Shown here one piece after another: positions 1 through 8,766 of a DNA stretch of 55,519 nt; the first letter of the stretch is position 1, and each line of letters opens with the position of its first letter. The notes under the pieces are model-generated. The model searched no databases and was not told the DNA's origin. It worked only from the letters and a program-made list of their open reading frames with translations. The stretch covers positions 3,564,551 to 3,620,069 of the forward strand of contig CP070691.1 of assembly GCA_020353195.1 (NCBI GenBank), in the 5' to 3' direction. The translations under genes and the position numbers were made by a program. This DNA comes from Phycisphaerales bacterium. Its GTDB lineage: Bacteria > Planctomycetota > Phycisphaerae > UBA1845.

Positions 1-596
1 AGCCCGGCAGGAGCCAGAACGATGCTCATCACGACCGCATAGTGAAAGGCAAAATACGTCGGACTGGAATGCTGAATGAGGACCTTCCCCAGCACCGATG
101 TCAGGCTATACACAAACGCCACGACAACCATCAGCCGGGTCCCCTTCTCTCGCACGATCGCTTTGAAGGGCCCCAGCACGTCTCGACCCCCGTGACCGAC
201 ATTGATGACGTAGGACCCGGCGGCCACGAGCACAATCCCCGCCACACCGCGCAGTCCAACGGTCTCGCCGAGAAAGAGCCACCCGGTGAAGACCAGGAAA
301 ACGGGCGTCAGCGCAAGCAACGGCAACGTCAGCGAAAGAGGGGAAACGCGGATCGCCCGTATGTACAAGTAGAGCGCAACCGTCTCCAGCGGGATCCATA
401 CAGGGTGCAGCAGCCAGAACGTGCGATCAAGCGACGGAATGCCCATGCTGAGAAATGGTAGCAGCACCGGAACGGCCAGCAGGTACCGCACGCACAGGAT
501 ACGGGGCCCGTCGGCGCCTCGTTCCATCGCCTTCTTGGCCAAGGCATCGCTGGTGGATACACCCAGGGCTGAGAGCAAGGAGTACAACGCCCACAT
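1..596 (-). CDS. EamA/DMT-family transporter, N-terminal part (3' end beyond window)
   Basis: The minus strand reads open from an ATG at 596 to the window edge, about 198 residues without a stop. The protein starts MWALYSLLSALGVSTSDALA and shows successive hydrophobic helices, with the phrases LTLPLLALTPVFL and FLGETVGLRGVAGIVLVAAG. A first-repeat ending in a loop with 'GE' followed by an 'AGIxLVxAG' helix is characteristic of the ten-helix EamA (drug/metabolite transporter) fold. It is therefore probably an inner-membrane permease for an unidentified metabolite. The C-terminal half lies outside the window. No strong ribosome binding site precedes the ATG, so the start is approximate. Substrate cannot be inferred. 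Confidence 0.72.
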   Translation of the reverse strand, partial: MWALYSLLSALGVSTSDALAKKAMERGADGPRILCVRYLLAVPVLLPFLSMGIPSLDRTFWLLHPVWIPLETVALYLYIRAIRVSPLSLTLPLLALTPVFLVFTGWLFLGETVGLRGVAGIVLVAAGSYVINVGHGGRDVLGPFKAIVREKGTRLMVVVAFVYSLTSVLGKVLIQHSSPTYFAFHYAVVMSIVLAPAG

Positions 597-1056
597 GTCG
601 CGGCACTGTAACGAAAGTCCGGATGGCAGCCAAGCCGATTCTCCAACCCCGACACAGACGGCACACGGCTCCGACTGCGCGCACCATCTGCCGGGCTTGT
701 CCGAACAAATGAGCGTAGAGAGTTGCGAGGATAGAGTCTATTGCGCCCCGACCGGCAGTTTACCTGCGGCTGCACCGGGGGCCGGGCGGCCGGTGGAATG
801 ACCGGTGCCCGGAGGTGGTTCACTCCGATCACCGCCGCGTGCGTCATAAGGAACTTGATCCGCGTCACCCGGCCGATCATCTCGCGCACCCGAGCCGTCT
901 GGCGAATCAGGGATTTGGGCGGGGGTGAGACATCCGGACAATCTGGTATAGTAACGCTGGACGGGACCATCGCCAAGCGTGCGGAAACCGACGGCACACC
1001 GGCGCAGTGCGTCGGCCCGGGTCGCCAGTGTCATTCGTAAACACGAAGGGAGGCGC
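597..1056. other. Divergent intergenic region between the transporter and xylA
   Basis: This 460-bp stretch separates the minus-strand transporter from xylA. Several overlapping open frames exist, but none has a recognisable protein or ribosome binding site. Apart from a candidate xylA promoter near 944-952 and GC-rich inverted repeats around 775-815, I see nothing identifiable. Confidence 0.5.
944..952 (+). promoter_or_regulatory. Candidate extended -10 promoter of xylA
   Basis: TGGTATAGT matches the extended -10 pattern TGnTATAAT with one mismatch in the hexamer. No good -35 lies 16-18 bases upstream, which is tolerated for extended -10 promoters. It would give a leader of about 100 nt before the xylA ATG. 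This is a pattern match only. Confidence 0.35.
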
Positions 1057-2379
1057 ATGACTGTGATTACCTACTTCCCCGAAGTGAAGAAGCCGATCGC
1101 GTACGAGGGGCCGGACTCCAAGAACCCCCTCGCCTTCAAACACTACAACCCCAGCCAGAAGGTCCTGGGCAAGACCATGGCCGAGCACCTGCGGTTCGCC
1201 GTCTGCTACTGGCACACCTTCCGGGGCCTGGGCACCGATCCGTTCGGGGCACCCACCATGCTGCGCAGATACAGCAAATCGGCGAACCCCATGAAAGCGG
1301 CGGAGATGACTCTCGAAGCGGCGTTCGAGTTCTTCGTCAAGCTCGGCGTCGGGTTCTGGTGCTTCCACGACCGCGACATCGCCCCGGAGGCGGACACGCT
1401 GGCGGAAACCAACAAACGGCTCGACGTCATGGTCAAGAAGGCCGGCAAGCTCCAGCAGGACACCGGAATCAAGCTGCTGTGGGGTACCAGCAACTGCTTC
1501 GCTCATCCCCGATTCATGTCCGGCGCAGCGACCAGCCCGTCACCGGAGGTCTTCGCCTACACTGCCAGTCAGATCAAGAAGGCGATGGAAGTGACCCGCG
1601 AGCTTGGCGGCGCGGGATACGTCTTCTGGGGCGGGCGAGAAGGGTACGAAACGCTTCTGAACACCGACATGAAGCGCGAACTGGATCACCTGGCCCGCTT
1701 GCTGCACATGGCCGTCGACTACAAGAAGAGGATCCGATTCCGCGGGCAGCTATACATCGAGCCGAAACCGAAGGAGCCAACCAAACATCAGTACGATTTC
1801 GACGCAGCCGGGTGTTACGCGTTCCTGCAGAAATACGATCTGGTCAAGCACCTGAAGCTGAACATAGAGGCCAACCATTCGACACTGGCCGGGCACTCGT
1901 TCGTGCACGAGTTGGAATTCTGCGTCGCCAACGGTCTGCTCGGGTCGGTGGATGCGAACCGCGGAGATCCGCTGCTGGGCTGGGACACCGATCAGTTCCC
2001 CACGGACATCTACGAAACCACGCTGGCCATGTACACCATCCTTCGCGGCGGCGGCTTCAGCACCGGCGGTCTCAACTTCGACGCCAAGCTCCGCCGTCAG
2101 TCAACCGACCCGGTCGATCTCTTCCACGCTCACATCGGCGGGATGGACGCCTTCGCCCGAGGGCTGACGATCGCCGCCCGGTTGATCAAGGACAAGACGT
2201 TCGAGAAACACGTCAAGGCCCGGTATGCCGGGTGGGACCGAGGCATCGGCGCCAAGATCGAAAAGGGTGGCATCGGCCTCGAGGAGCTGGAAGCCTACAC
2301 CCTCAAGCACGGTGAGCCCACGGTCCCGAGCGGTCGGCAGGAAATGCTGGAGAACATCCTGAACGAGTATATCCGGTGA
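1057..2379 (+). CDS. xylA: Xylose isomerase
   Basis: Cytoplasmic TIM-barrel enzyme converting D-xylose to D-xylulose (and glucose to fructose in vitro), normally with two divalent metal ions. The 440-residue product is the usual length for class II xylose isomerases. Visible family signatures are [23 protein letters not shown] (metal-binding Glu and His), [20 protein letters not shown], and [10 protein letters not shown] near the C terminus. The open frame extends upstream to 979, but I chose the ATG at 1057 because AAGGGAGG lies just before it and the protein then starts where homologues do ([18 protein letters not shown]). No xylulokinase or xylose transporter is adjacent, so the pathway partners must be elsewhere. 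Identification is secure. Confidence 0.96.
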   Translation: MTVITYFPEVKKPIAYEGPDSKNPLAFKHYNPSQKVLGKTMAEHLRFAVCYWHTFRGLGTDPFGAPTMLRRYSKSANPMKAAEMTLEAAFEFFVKLGVGFWCFHDRDIAPEADTLAETNKRLDVMVKKAGKLQQDTGIKLLWGTSNCFAHPRFMSGAATSPSPEVFAYTASQIKKAMEVTRELGGAGYVFWGGREGYETLLNTDMKRELDHLARLLHMAVDYKKRIRFRGQLYIEPKPKEPTKHQYDFDAAGCYAFLQKYDLVKHLKLNIEANHSTLAGHSFVHELEFCVANGLLGSVDANRGDPLLGWDTDQFPTDIYETTLAMYTILRGGGFSTGGLNFDAKLRRQSTDPVDLFHAHIGGMDAFARGLTIAARLIKDKTFEKHVKARYAGWDRGIGAKIEKGGIGLEELEAYTLKHGEPTVPSGRQEMLENILNEYIR

Positions 2380-2509
2380 GGAAGTGAGCCCCCGACCGCC
2401 CGGCAGCCTGTAGCGGACCGAGTATCAGCAAGGGCCCGCGCGTTCAATGGCCCGGATCTGAGGATGTCAATTACAGCACTGGGATGAGCTGTGCAGGGGA
2501 GGTTAACTG

Positions 2510-3754
2510 TTGGAGACACGGACAGCTTCCCAGGTCAGCTGCGGTCCAGTCACGCAAGCAGAGCGCATCGTGTCCATCGACGTGCTCCGCGGCTTCGCCG
2601 TGCTGGGCATACTCGTGATGAACATCCAGTCGTTCTCGATGATCGGGCCGGCATACTTGAACCCGACCGCTTACGGAGACCTGACGGGCACAAATCACAC
2701 GGTCTGGCTGCTCAGCCACGTTCTCGCGGACCGCAAATTCATGACCATCTTCAGCATGCTCTTCGGGGCCGGCATTGTTCTGATGAGTTCCCGGCGCGAG
2801 GCGGCCGGCGCGGACAGAGCCGGCGCGCACTACCGCCGCATGGGCCTGCTGCTGCTTGTCGGCTTGCTGCATGGTCACCTGCTGTGGTACGGCGACATCC
2901 TGCACGCCTATGCGCTGTGTGGGATGGTCGCGTACCTGTTCCGCCGGGGGCGGCCCGGAACGTTGATCGCCGTGGGCTTAGCGTCGATTTCCGTTGCCTC
3001 TGCCCTATCACTTCTCTTTCAGTGGTTCCTCAACCACTCGCCTGCGGAGGCGGTGGAGAAAGGCGTAGTATGGTGGACGCCCGGGGAGGCGGACGTGGCG
3101 AGCGAGATCGCCGCCCTTCGCGGCGGCTGGTTCGAACAGCTTCCCCACCGGACGATGACCGCGCTTTTCTTCCAGACGGCTCTGTTCGCAATCGAAGTTA
3201 GCTGGCGATCCGGCGGCCTCATGCTCGTCGGAATGGGCTTGTTCAAACTCGGCGTGTTCAGCGCCAAACGCTCCTACGCGATGTACGTGACGATGGCTGT
3301 CATCGGTTTCTCCGTGGGCATCCCAATCATCCTCTACGGGGTCCATCGTAACTTCGCGGCCGAGTGGAGTTTCAGGTCCTGTTTCTGCCTGGGTGCGCAA
3401 TTCAACTACTGGGCAAGCCTCCTTGTGGCCATGGGATGGGTAGGGCTCGTCATGCTCGTGTGCAAGCACAGCATCGCGCCGAAGCTCATCCGAACCCTGG
3501 CCGCGGTAGGGCAGATGGCCTTCACTAACTACCTTCTGCAAACCGTCATCTGCACGACCATCTTCTACGGCCACGGCTTCGGCCTGTTCGGCCAGGTGGA
3601 GCGGCTCGGCCAGATCCTCATCGTGCTGGCCGTGTGGATTGTGCTGCTCGTGCTTTCACCGCTGTGGCTGCGCCACTTTCGCTTCGGCCCGGCCGAATGG
3701 CTGTGGCGCTCGCTGACGTACATGAGCGCCCCGCCGATGCGACGTCAAGAATGA
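2510..3754 (+). CDS. DUF418 family membrane protein (YeiB-like)
   Basis: A 414-residue polytopic membrane protein with about ten hydrophobic segments. The N terminus has RIVSIDVLRGFAVLGILVMNI, the hallmark of the YeiB/DUF418 and acyltransferase-3-like group. The motif FSMLFGAGIVLM and the C-terminal DUF418 signature (GQMAFTNYLLQTVICTTIFYG) are also present. Biochemical function of the family is unsettled; some members are proposed transporters or acyltransferases. The start is a TTG at 2510, supported by GGGGAGG at 2496-2502 and seven bases of spacing. An ATG would only be available much further in, after the conserved N-terminal motif. It lies 130 bp after xylA on the same strand, but the gap gives no reason to assume cotranscription. 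Confidence 0.85.
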   Translation: METRTASQVSCGPVTQAERIVSIDVLRGFAVLGILVMNIQSFSMIGPAYLNPTAYGDLTGTNHTVWLLSHVLADRKFMTIFSMLFGAGIVLMSSRREAAGADRAGAHYRRMGLLLLVGLLHGHLLWYGDILHAYALCGMVAYLFRRGRPGTLIAVGLASISVASALSLLFQWFLNHSPAEAVEKGVVWWTPGEADVASEIAALRGGWFEQLPHRTMTALFFQTALFAIEVSWRSGGLMLVGMGLFKLGVFSAKRSYAMYVTMAVIGFSVGIPIILYGVHRNFAAEWSFRSCFCLGAQFNYWASLLVAMGWVGLVMLVCKHSIAPKLIRTLAAVGQMAFTNYLLQTVICTTIFYGHGFGLFGQVERLGQILIVLAVWIVLLVLSPLWLRHFRFGPAEWLWRSLTYMSAPPMRRQE

Positions 3755-3835
3755 GCGGTGCGCAGGTCGCCGGGTTGTCCCGACCCGAGGTCCCTGCAGA
3801 CTCCCGGGATGTGACTGACATGCAGGCAGCGCCCC

Positions 3836-5413
3836 TTACGAGGCGCCGAACAGCCGCTGGAACGCGGCAAAGTCGGACAGGTCGACGTCGCCGTCACCGT
3901 CGGCGTCCTGGTTGTTGCACGGATCACTCACAGGTCCCCCCACCGGCCCGGTCACACACGCGTGAAACCCGCAGAAGTCCGTCAGGTCAATGTCGCCGTC
4001 GTCATCGTCGTCAAACAGCCCACCGCCCGGCCATTTCGTGATCTTGACGGCATCGGCCATGACAATTCTGTCTCTCCTCCGGGCCGCGTTCGTCAAAACG
4101 ACGGAGCCCTGCCCCACGTCAATGTCAAAGTCGCCCAGCTTGAACCACCGCCCGCCACAATGAGTCTGATCCACACCGACGTCCGTCGCTCCTCCCGCGT
4201 GATTGACCGTGTACGTAACGGTTGTGGCCGTTGACTTCTGCGGAGACCAGACGCAGATTTCGTACTGTCCGGTGAACGGGACGTTAAGATCCCAGGTCAC
4301 GCTCGCGGTGGCGGAATGCTCACTCAGCGTGGACAGGTAACTGTCACCGTACATGTCATAATCCACGATCTGATCGGTGATGACGTCCCAACTGCCCGTC
4401 ACCGTGACGGCCACATCCGTGTTGTCTATCCTGATTCTGGGGGGACATCCCGCGTTCAACCCCAGCTCGTCAATCACCATCTCGCAGAACACGCCGAGAA
4501 GCGACGCATCCCACGGATACGGGTTACCGGGTTCGGGGCCCTGGAATCCGTTGCTGTAAGCGGCGAGCACGAACTCTCGGCCGTTGGGCAGAACGACATA
4601 GGCGATGTCCTCCAACGTGTCGTAAGCCAGCCCCAGCTTGTTCTCATAGAGTGATCCGGGCGGAAGCCCGAAGCCGAACTCACTGTTCCCGCCCCAGGGG
4701 TCACTGGCCAGCAGCGCGCGCATGTAGCTGGTTGCCCCCGGCTCGATGGCCCCCTTCACGATCTCAAGCATCAGCGATGCGCTGCACTTGGGCTGCATCA
4801 TGTTGGGGCCCCGGTAGTTCCTGGCCAGCAGCTCGGCCCCGCTGGGGGAGCTCCCCGAGTTCGTCGGATACGTCTTGTGCAGCACGACCTGATTCTCGAG
4901 CAACCCGCGCGACTGCAGGTAGTTCTCCGTGAACAGACGTTGGGCATACCAGGCCCAGAACGTGGCATCATACGTGGTGGTCTGGTAATTCGGCGCCCCC
5001 GTGATCTCGTCCACCGTCTCGCCCGTCGCGTAATTGTCCGATTCCGCGACCATCGGCCTCACGCACCAGTCGAGATAGTCGTAGGGATACCCGTTCGTCC
5101 GTTCCCAGTACATGGCCGCAGCCAGATAGGCGAGCTTCACGCAGCTGGCGGGATAGGCGATGGCGTTCGGGTTGTACGAGCCTCGACGCCACGTACCGCC
5201 ACCGTTAGGAATCAGAATCGTCGCATCGAGGCGACTCACGTAAGGCTTGATGGCGAGGAAGTCGGCCCTCGCCTGGGCGACGGCCTGATGGAGGCTGCTG
5301 TCATCGGTAATCGTGAATACCTGCGTGTCCGCAAGAGCCGGCAACGCCGTGCACACGACGCATGCCGACACGAACACAAGCTCGGCGAAACTCAGACCGG
5401 ATCGACGTACCAT
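3836..5413 (-). CDS. Secreted SxxK serine hydrolase (beta-lactamase-like) with golvesin-like and dockerin domains
   Basis: A 525-residue protein. Residues 1-29 form a signal peptide ending near ALA. Residues 35-320 resemble a class-A beta-lactamase or DD-peptidase fold: Ser90-x-x-Lys93 (SCVK) and an SDN triad at 125-127 are visible. At the position of the usual KTG box the sequence has KLG (259-261) in ENKLGLAYDTLEDIAYVV, so substrate may differ from beta-lactams. Residues 325-460 look like the golvesin/Xly carbohydrate-binding-like domain (VTWDLNVPFTGQYEICVW, later VMADAVKI). Residues 466-525 are a dockerin-like pair of calcium loops (DDDDDGDIDLTDF and DADGDGDVDLSDF). GGAGG lies six bases before the ATG. 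It is the last gene of a three-gene minus-strand run, 66 bp downstream of the zincin gene. Family is clear, substrate is not. Confidence 0.82.
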   Translation of the reverse strand: MVRRSGLSFAELVFVSACVVCTALPALADTQVFTITDDSSLHQAVAQARADFLAIKPYVSRLDATILIPNGGGTWRRGSYNPNAIAYPASCVKLAYLAAAMYWERTNGYPYDYLDWCVRPMVAESDNYATGETVDEITGAPNYQTTTYDATFWAWYAQRLFTENYLQSRGLLENQVVLHKTYPTNSGSSPSGAELLARNYRGPNMMQPKCSASLMLEIVKGAIEPGATSYMRALLASDPWGGNSEFGFGLPPGSLYENKLGLAYDTLEDIAYVVLPNGREFVLAAYSNGFQGPEPGNPYPWDASLLGVFCEMVIDELGLNAGCPPRIRIDNTDVAVTVTGSWDVITDQIVDYDMYGDSYLSTLSEHSATASVTWDLNVPFTGQYEICVWSPQKSTATTVTYTVNHAGGATDVGVDQTHCGGRWFKLGDFDIDVGQGSVVLTNAARRRDRIVMADAVKITKWPGGGLFDDDDDGDIDLTDFCGFHACVTGPVGGPVSDPCNNQDADGDGDVDLSDFAAFQRLFGAS

Positions 5414-5479
5414 GACTGGCCTCCCCTCCTTCTGAAATCGCCCTCACTGCGAAAGCCATCCGGGCGCAGCCCCGACGTC

Positions 5480-8400
5480 CTACGAGCTGTCCGCGAATGC
5501 TGCCTGGAACGAAGCGAAATCCGCCACGTCGATGTCGGCGTCGACGTCGAAATCGAGCACGTTGCAGCCGCTGCCCGGCGGGCCGCCGCCCGGACCGGTG
5601 AGGCAGTCAGCCAGCGCGGCGTAATCGGTCAAGTCCACGTCACCGTCGCCGTCCCAGTCACCGGGCACACCGATCACGATGCCGTACAGGACCTCATCGT
5701 TGCTGTCGAACGCCGGATTGCCGATGCTGTCGTCGGCCCGGAGGAAGAACAGGAGCGTTTCGCCATGATGGCCGGACCCCTGCGCCGGAATCACAAACGT
5801 CCACGTACCGTCACCTGAGCCACCCGGTCCCGTGCCGGTGACCGAAAAGTCATTGAACGGCCAAGCATACGCATGGTACAGCGTGGCCGACGCCACACCG
5901 TTGTCGCCGTGGGCCGCATCGCTGATCGTCGCGGTCACGGTGGCTGCCGTGTTCATACCGCCGATGCCCGGATGCGAAACGTTCGTGATCTCCGGGCCTT
6001 CCGCCGCCCCAGAGCCGGGCGCGACCGGCGAGTCGACCCAGGCGGGATCGGCACTGTCCGGGTCGGTCGTCGCACCGAGGCGGCCGTCGTGACTGCCCGC
6101 CTGATCGTACACGACCTGGCCAGCGCCCTCGTCGAAGTTCCAGTAACCCACCAGGCCCGGCTCGGTGCCACTCAATGTCACATTCATGGTCGCCTGAATG
6201 TCCGCCTCGCTGCGGGCTACACTCCATACGCGCACGTCGTCAACCGTGGCATCAATGTGGCCCCCACTGGCGCTGGGTGAGTCGGCACCCACGATCAGAG
6301 GGTTCGTCGTGACGCGCACGTCGTGGCCGTACGACTTGAAGTTGTCCGGCTGCCCGTTGACGTAGATCAGCTTGTTGGTTCCGTCCAGCACGCACGCGAC
6401 GTGCACCCAATCATCCGTTCCGATCCCCACTTGCCCATCGAGATAATCCCAAGTGTAGCCGTACTTGGTCATGAACCGCACGATGTTCTCGGCCGTGAGT
6501 TGAACGCCGTAATCCTCGAGCTTCTCCAGAATGCGGGCCGAACCGGAAACGCGGGGATAGACCCACGTTTCGACGGTAAGCTGGGAGCCGGAGACGGCCA
6601 CGTCACCAAGCTCGACAAAGTCGTCCACGCCGTCAAAACTGAGGGCGGTGCCCTCCGCAGGCGCGATCGGGATCGACCACGGCTTCATGGGGTCACTGTC
6701 GCCGTTGAACTCCTCGACGTTCGTGTAGCCGTCCTGGTCGGGATCGTCATCGGCGTCGTTGACGAACGGATCGAGCCCGTTGTCCACCTCCCACCCGTCG
6801 GGCATGCCGTCGTCATCGTGGTCCGGGTCCAGCGGATCGGTGCCCACGATGATCTCCTGCCCGTCGGGCAAGCCGTCACCATCGGTATCCGGGTTGTCGG
6901 GCTCGGTGCCGTGCACGTTCACCTCGTCGCCGTCGGACAACCCGTCGTCATCGGAGTCCGGATCGAGGGGGTCGGTTCCATTCTCGAATTCTTCGAGGTT
7001 CGTCAGTCCATCGGGCTCTTCGTCCTGGGTCCCGTCGTGGGACAGGTCACCGAAATGCTCCATTTCCCAGTCGTCGCGCAGTCCGTCGCCGTCGCTGTCC
7101 TCGTTGGGGCCCTCGAGCTCGATGGTGTAATACGCGTGATTCGTGTTTCCCTCCCAGTACTGCATGTTGAAGTCGGTGGCTTCCACGAACCGGTACCAGA
7201 TCTGGTCGATGTGCTGGACGCGAAGGATCATGACGCCGTCCGCCAAACCGTACGTGTGCGTGATCACCCCGCCCGGGTTGAACGGATTACGGGGCATGTG
7301 AATGTAGCCGTCCGCATCGGTGGTGTACTGGGCGTCGTAGATGTTGTCGAACGTCTTCCCGTACCAGCCGGGGCCCGCTTCAGCTTCATACACGCGAACG
7401 TCGGCGTTTACGCGGGGCACGCCGAGCGAGTCGACCAGGCGCAGATGGTTGTTCTGCGGCAGATTCTGCAGGTAAACGCCGATGTTGGCGGGCGCGTTCT
7501 GGTTGCCCCCGTAGTTCGTGCCGCCGTATCCACAACAGGCCCGGTCGTAGGCAATCAGGTTCAACGCCCCCGCCTCGTACGGCGACCACACGAAACCGTA
7601 CGGGCCGCTCATGACCCCGCCGCTCTTGTTGTAATACAGCACCTCGCCCCACGCGATGAACGGCATGTAGTCACTGCCCGCCACGTAGATGTCCCCCTCC
7701 CAGATCTGGACCGAATGGTGGCTTGACGTGTTGTGCACGTCGAACCCGTAGGAATCGATCAGGTATCGGGCGTGGCCCAGTTCATGGATCAGCGACTGCT
7801 CGATGTAGAACGGGTTGTTTATCGACGTGCTCGTGTGATCGCCGTAGAACGTGCCTTCGAGCAGCGTCGCCGCAAAACCCCACATCAGGTCCACTTCTTT
7901 GTCATACCGGCTCGGGTTGTTCGACGGCAGGCCGCCGCTCAGCGGCAGCGCCCCGTCGGCCACCACCACGATCTTGTCGATGCGGACGCGCGTGAGCACG
8001 CCCTGCGGAGAGTTCGGCCAGATCGCGGTCTCGTACAGCTCATTCTGCTTGGCCATCTGCCGCTGGATCCAGTCCTGCCACGAGTTCGACCCGATGCCGA
8101 GGTACCTCTGGTACTGGTGAAAGTAATCGTAAACCGACTGCTCGACCCAGAATCCCGCCATGATCGCGTCGACGCGATCCTCAATCTCGTTGTTGACCTC
8201 GCTGGCCTCGGAAATGAGATTGTCCGGGTCCACCGTCAGCTTGACCGTGTGGGCGCCCGACTCCCACGTCCACGTCCGGGTGATGACGCGCTCTTCGCCG
8301 GCGGCCATACCGCTCATCGTGCCGGTTTCCACCGTGCTCCCGTCGATCTGCCACCGGTACGCGACCGACGGCAAAGAACTGCTGCCCCAGTTGATGACGT

Positions 8401-8698
8401 GCCCGTGGAACGTCACCACGTCACCGGGGTCCGGGTAGTTCTTGACGGCATCGTAGTCGTACCGGGGCGTCCGCTCGATGAGCGTCACATTCAGGTCCGT
8501 GGTCTCGCGCAGCGCGTCCATGCGCACGCCGTCATCTTCCTGGCCCGCCCGACCGGCGGGGGTCTGAAACTGGGCGTGCTCCGTCGCCGGTGGCAGCGTC
8601 AGCACCGGTCCGCCGGCGTCCGCACCGGTCCGCGAAGCCGCTGCAACCGCCGCCAGCACACCGGTCACCACCACACTCAACCTCCATGAACTTCTCAT
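5480..8698 (-). CDS. Secreted HExxH zincin-like protein with CARDB, TSP3, LamG and dockerin domains
   Basis: About 1072 residues. A signal peptide covers residues 1-28. Residues 68-175 resemble a CARDB adhesion domain (DPGDVVTFHGHVINWGSSS; HTVKLTVDPDNLISEASEVN). Residues 180-420 contain HELGH at 305-309, the HExxH zinc site of metallopeptidases, in a Trp/Tyr-rich context. The third zinc ligand cannot be assigned by eye. Residues 534-665 are Asp-rich thrombospondin-type-3-like repeats (DSDGDGL, GTDPLDPD). Residues 685-855 are a LamG/concanavalin-like domain (ALSFDGVDDFVELG ... GYWNFDEGAG). The last 60 residues are dockerin-like (DWDGDGDVDLTDYAALADC). I chose the ATG at 8698, preceded by GGAG at seven bases, rather than an upstream TTG at 8722. 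It sits between the C25 peptidase gene and the serine hydrolase gene with gaps under 70 bp. Confidence 0.8.
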   Translation of the reverse strand: MRSSWRLSVVVTGVLAAVAAASRTGADAGGPVLTLPPATEHAQFQTPAGRAGQEDDGVRMDALRETTDLNVTLIERTPRYDYDAVKNYPDPGDVVTFHGHVINWGSSSLPSVAYRWQIDGSTVETGTMSGMAAGEERVITRTWTWESGAHTVKLTVDPDNLISEASEVNNEIEDRVDAIMAGFWVEQSVYDYFHQYQRYLGIGSNSWQDWIQRQMAKQNELYETAIWPNSPQGVLTRVRIDKIVVVADGALPLSGGLPSNNPSRYDKEVDLMWGFAATLLEGTFYGDHTSTSINNPFYIEQSLIHELGHARYLIDSYGFDVHNTSSHHSVQIWEGDIYVAGSDYMPFIAWGEVLYYNKSGGVMSGPYGFVWSPYEAGALNLIAYDRACCGYGGTNYGGNQNAPANIGVYLQNLPQNNHLRLVDSLGVPRVNADVRVYEAEAGPGWYGKTFDNIYDAQYTTDADGYIHMPRNPFNPGGVITHTYGLADGVMILRVQHIDQIWYRFVEATDFNMQYWEGNTNHAYYTIELEGPNEDSDGDGLRDDWEMEHFGDLSHDGTQDEEPDGLTNLEEFENGTDPLDPDSDDDGLSDGDEVNVHGTEPDNPDTDGDGLPDGQEIIVGTDPLDPDHDDDGMPDGWEVDNGLDPFVNDADDDPDQDGYTNVEEFNGDSDPMKPWSIPIAPAEGTALSFDGVDDFVELGDVAVSGSQLTVETWVYPRVSGSARILEKLEDYGVQLTAENIVRFMTKYGYTWDYLDGQVGIGTDDWVHVACVLDGTNKLIYVNGQPDNFKSYGHDVRVTTNPLIVGADSPSASGGHIDATVDDVRVWSVARSEADIQATMNVTLSGTEPGLVGYWNFDEGAGQVVYDQAGSHDGRLGATTDPDSADPAWVDSPVAPGSGAAEGPEITNVSHPGIGGMNTAATVTATISDAAHGDNGVASATLYHAYAWPFNDFSVTGTGPGGSGDGTWTFVIPAQGSGHHGETLLFFLRADDSIGNPAFDSNDEVLYGIVIGVPGDWDGDGDVDLTDYAALADCLTGPGGGPPGSGCNVLDFDVDADIDVADFASFQAAFADSS
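6769..6966 (-). repeat. TSP3-encoding segment near-identical to 13779-13974 (inverted copy)
   Basis: About 195 bp encoding the run from DSDDDGLSDGDE to DGMPDGWEVDNGLDP. It matches, on the opposite strand and with only scattered mostly synonymous differences, the segment encoding the same repeats in the beta-helix gene at 13779-13974. This suggests recent exchange or copying between the two divergently arranged genes. Confidence 0.7.
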
Positions 8699-8766
8699 CA
8701 GCAGTCTCCAGTTCCCCGACAAGGGATATACGCAGGTCGGGGCGCCACACGTTCGCGCACCGCTGT

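Noticed and set aside
6323..7726. 467-codon plus-strand frame inside the zincin gene
   Set aside because: Antisense to TSP3 and metallopeptidase coding sequence; Val-rich shadow without a ribosome binding site.
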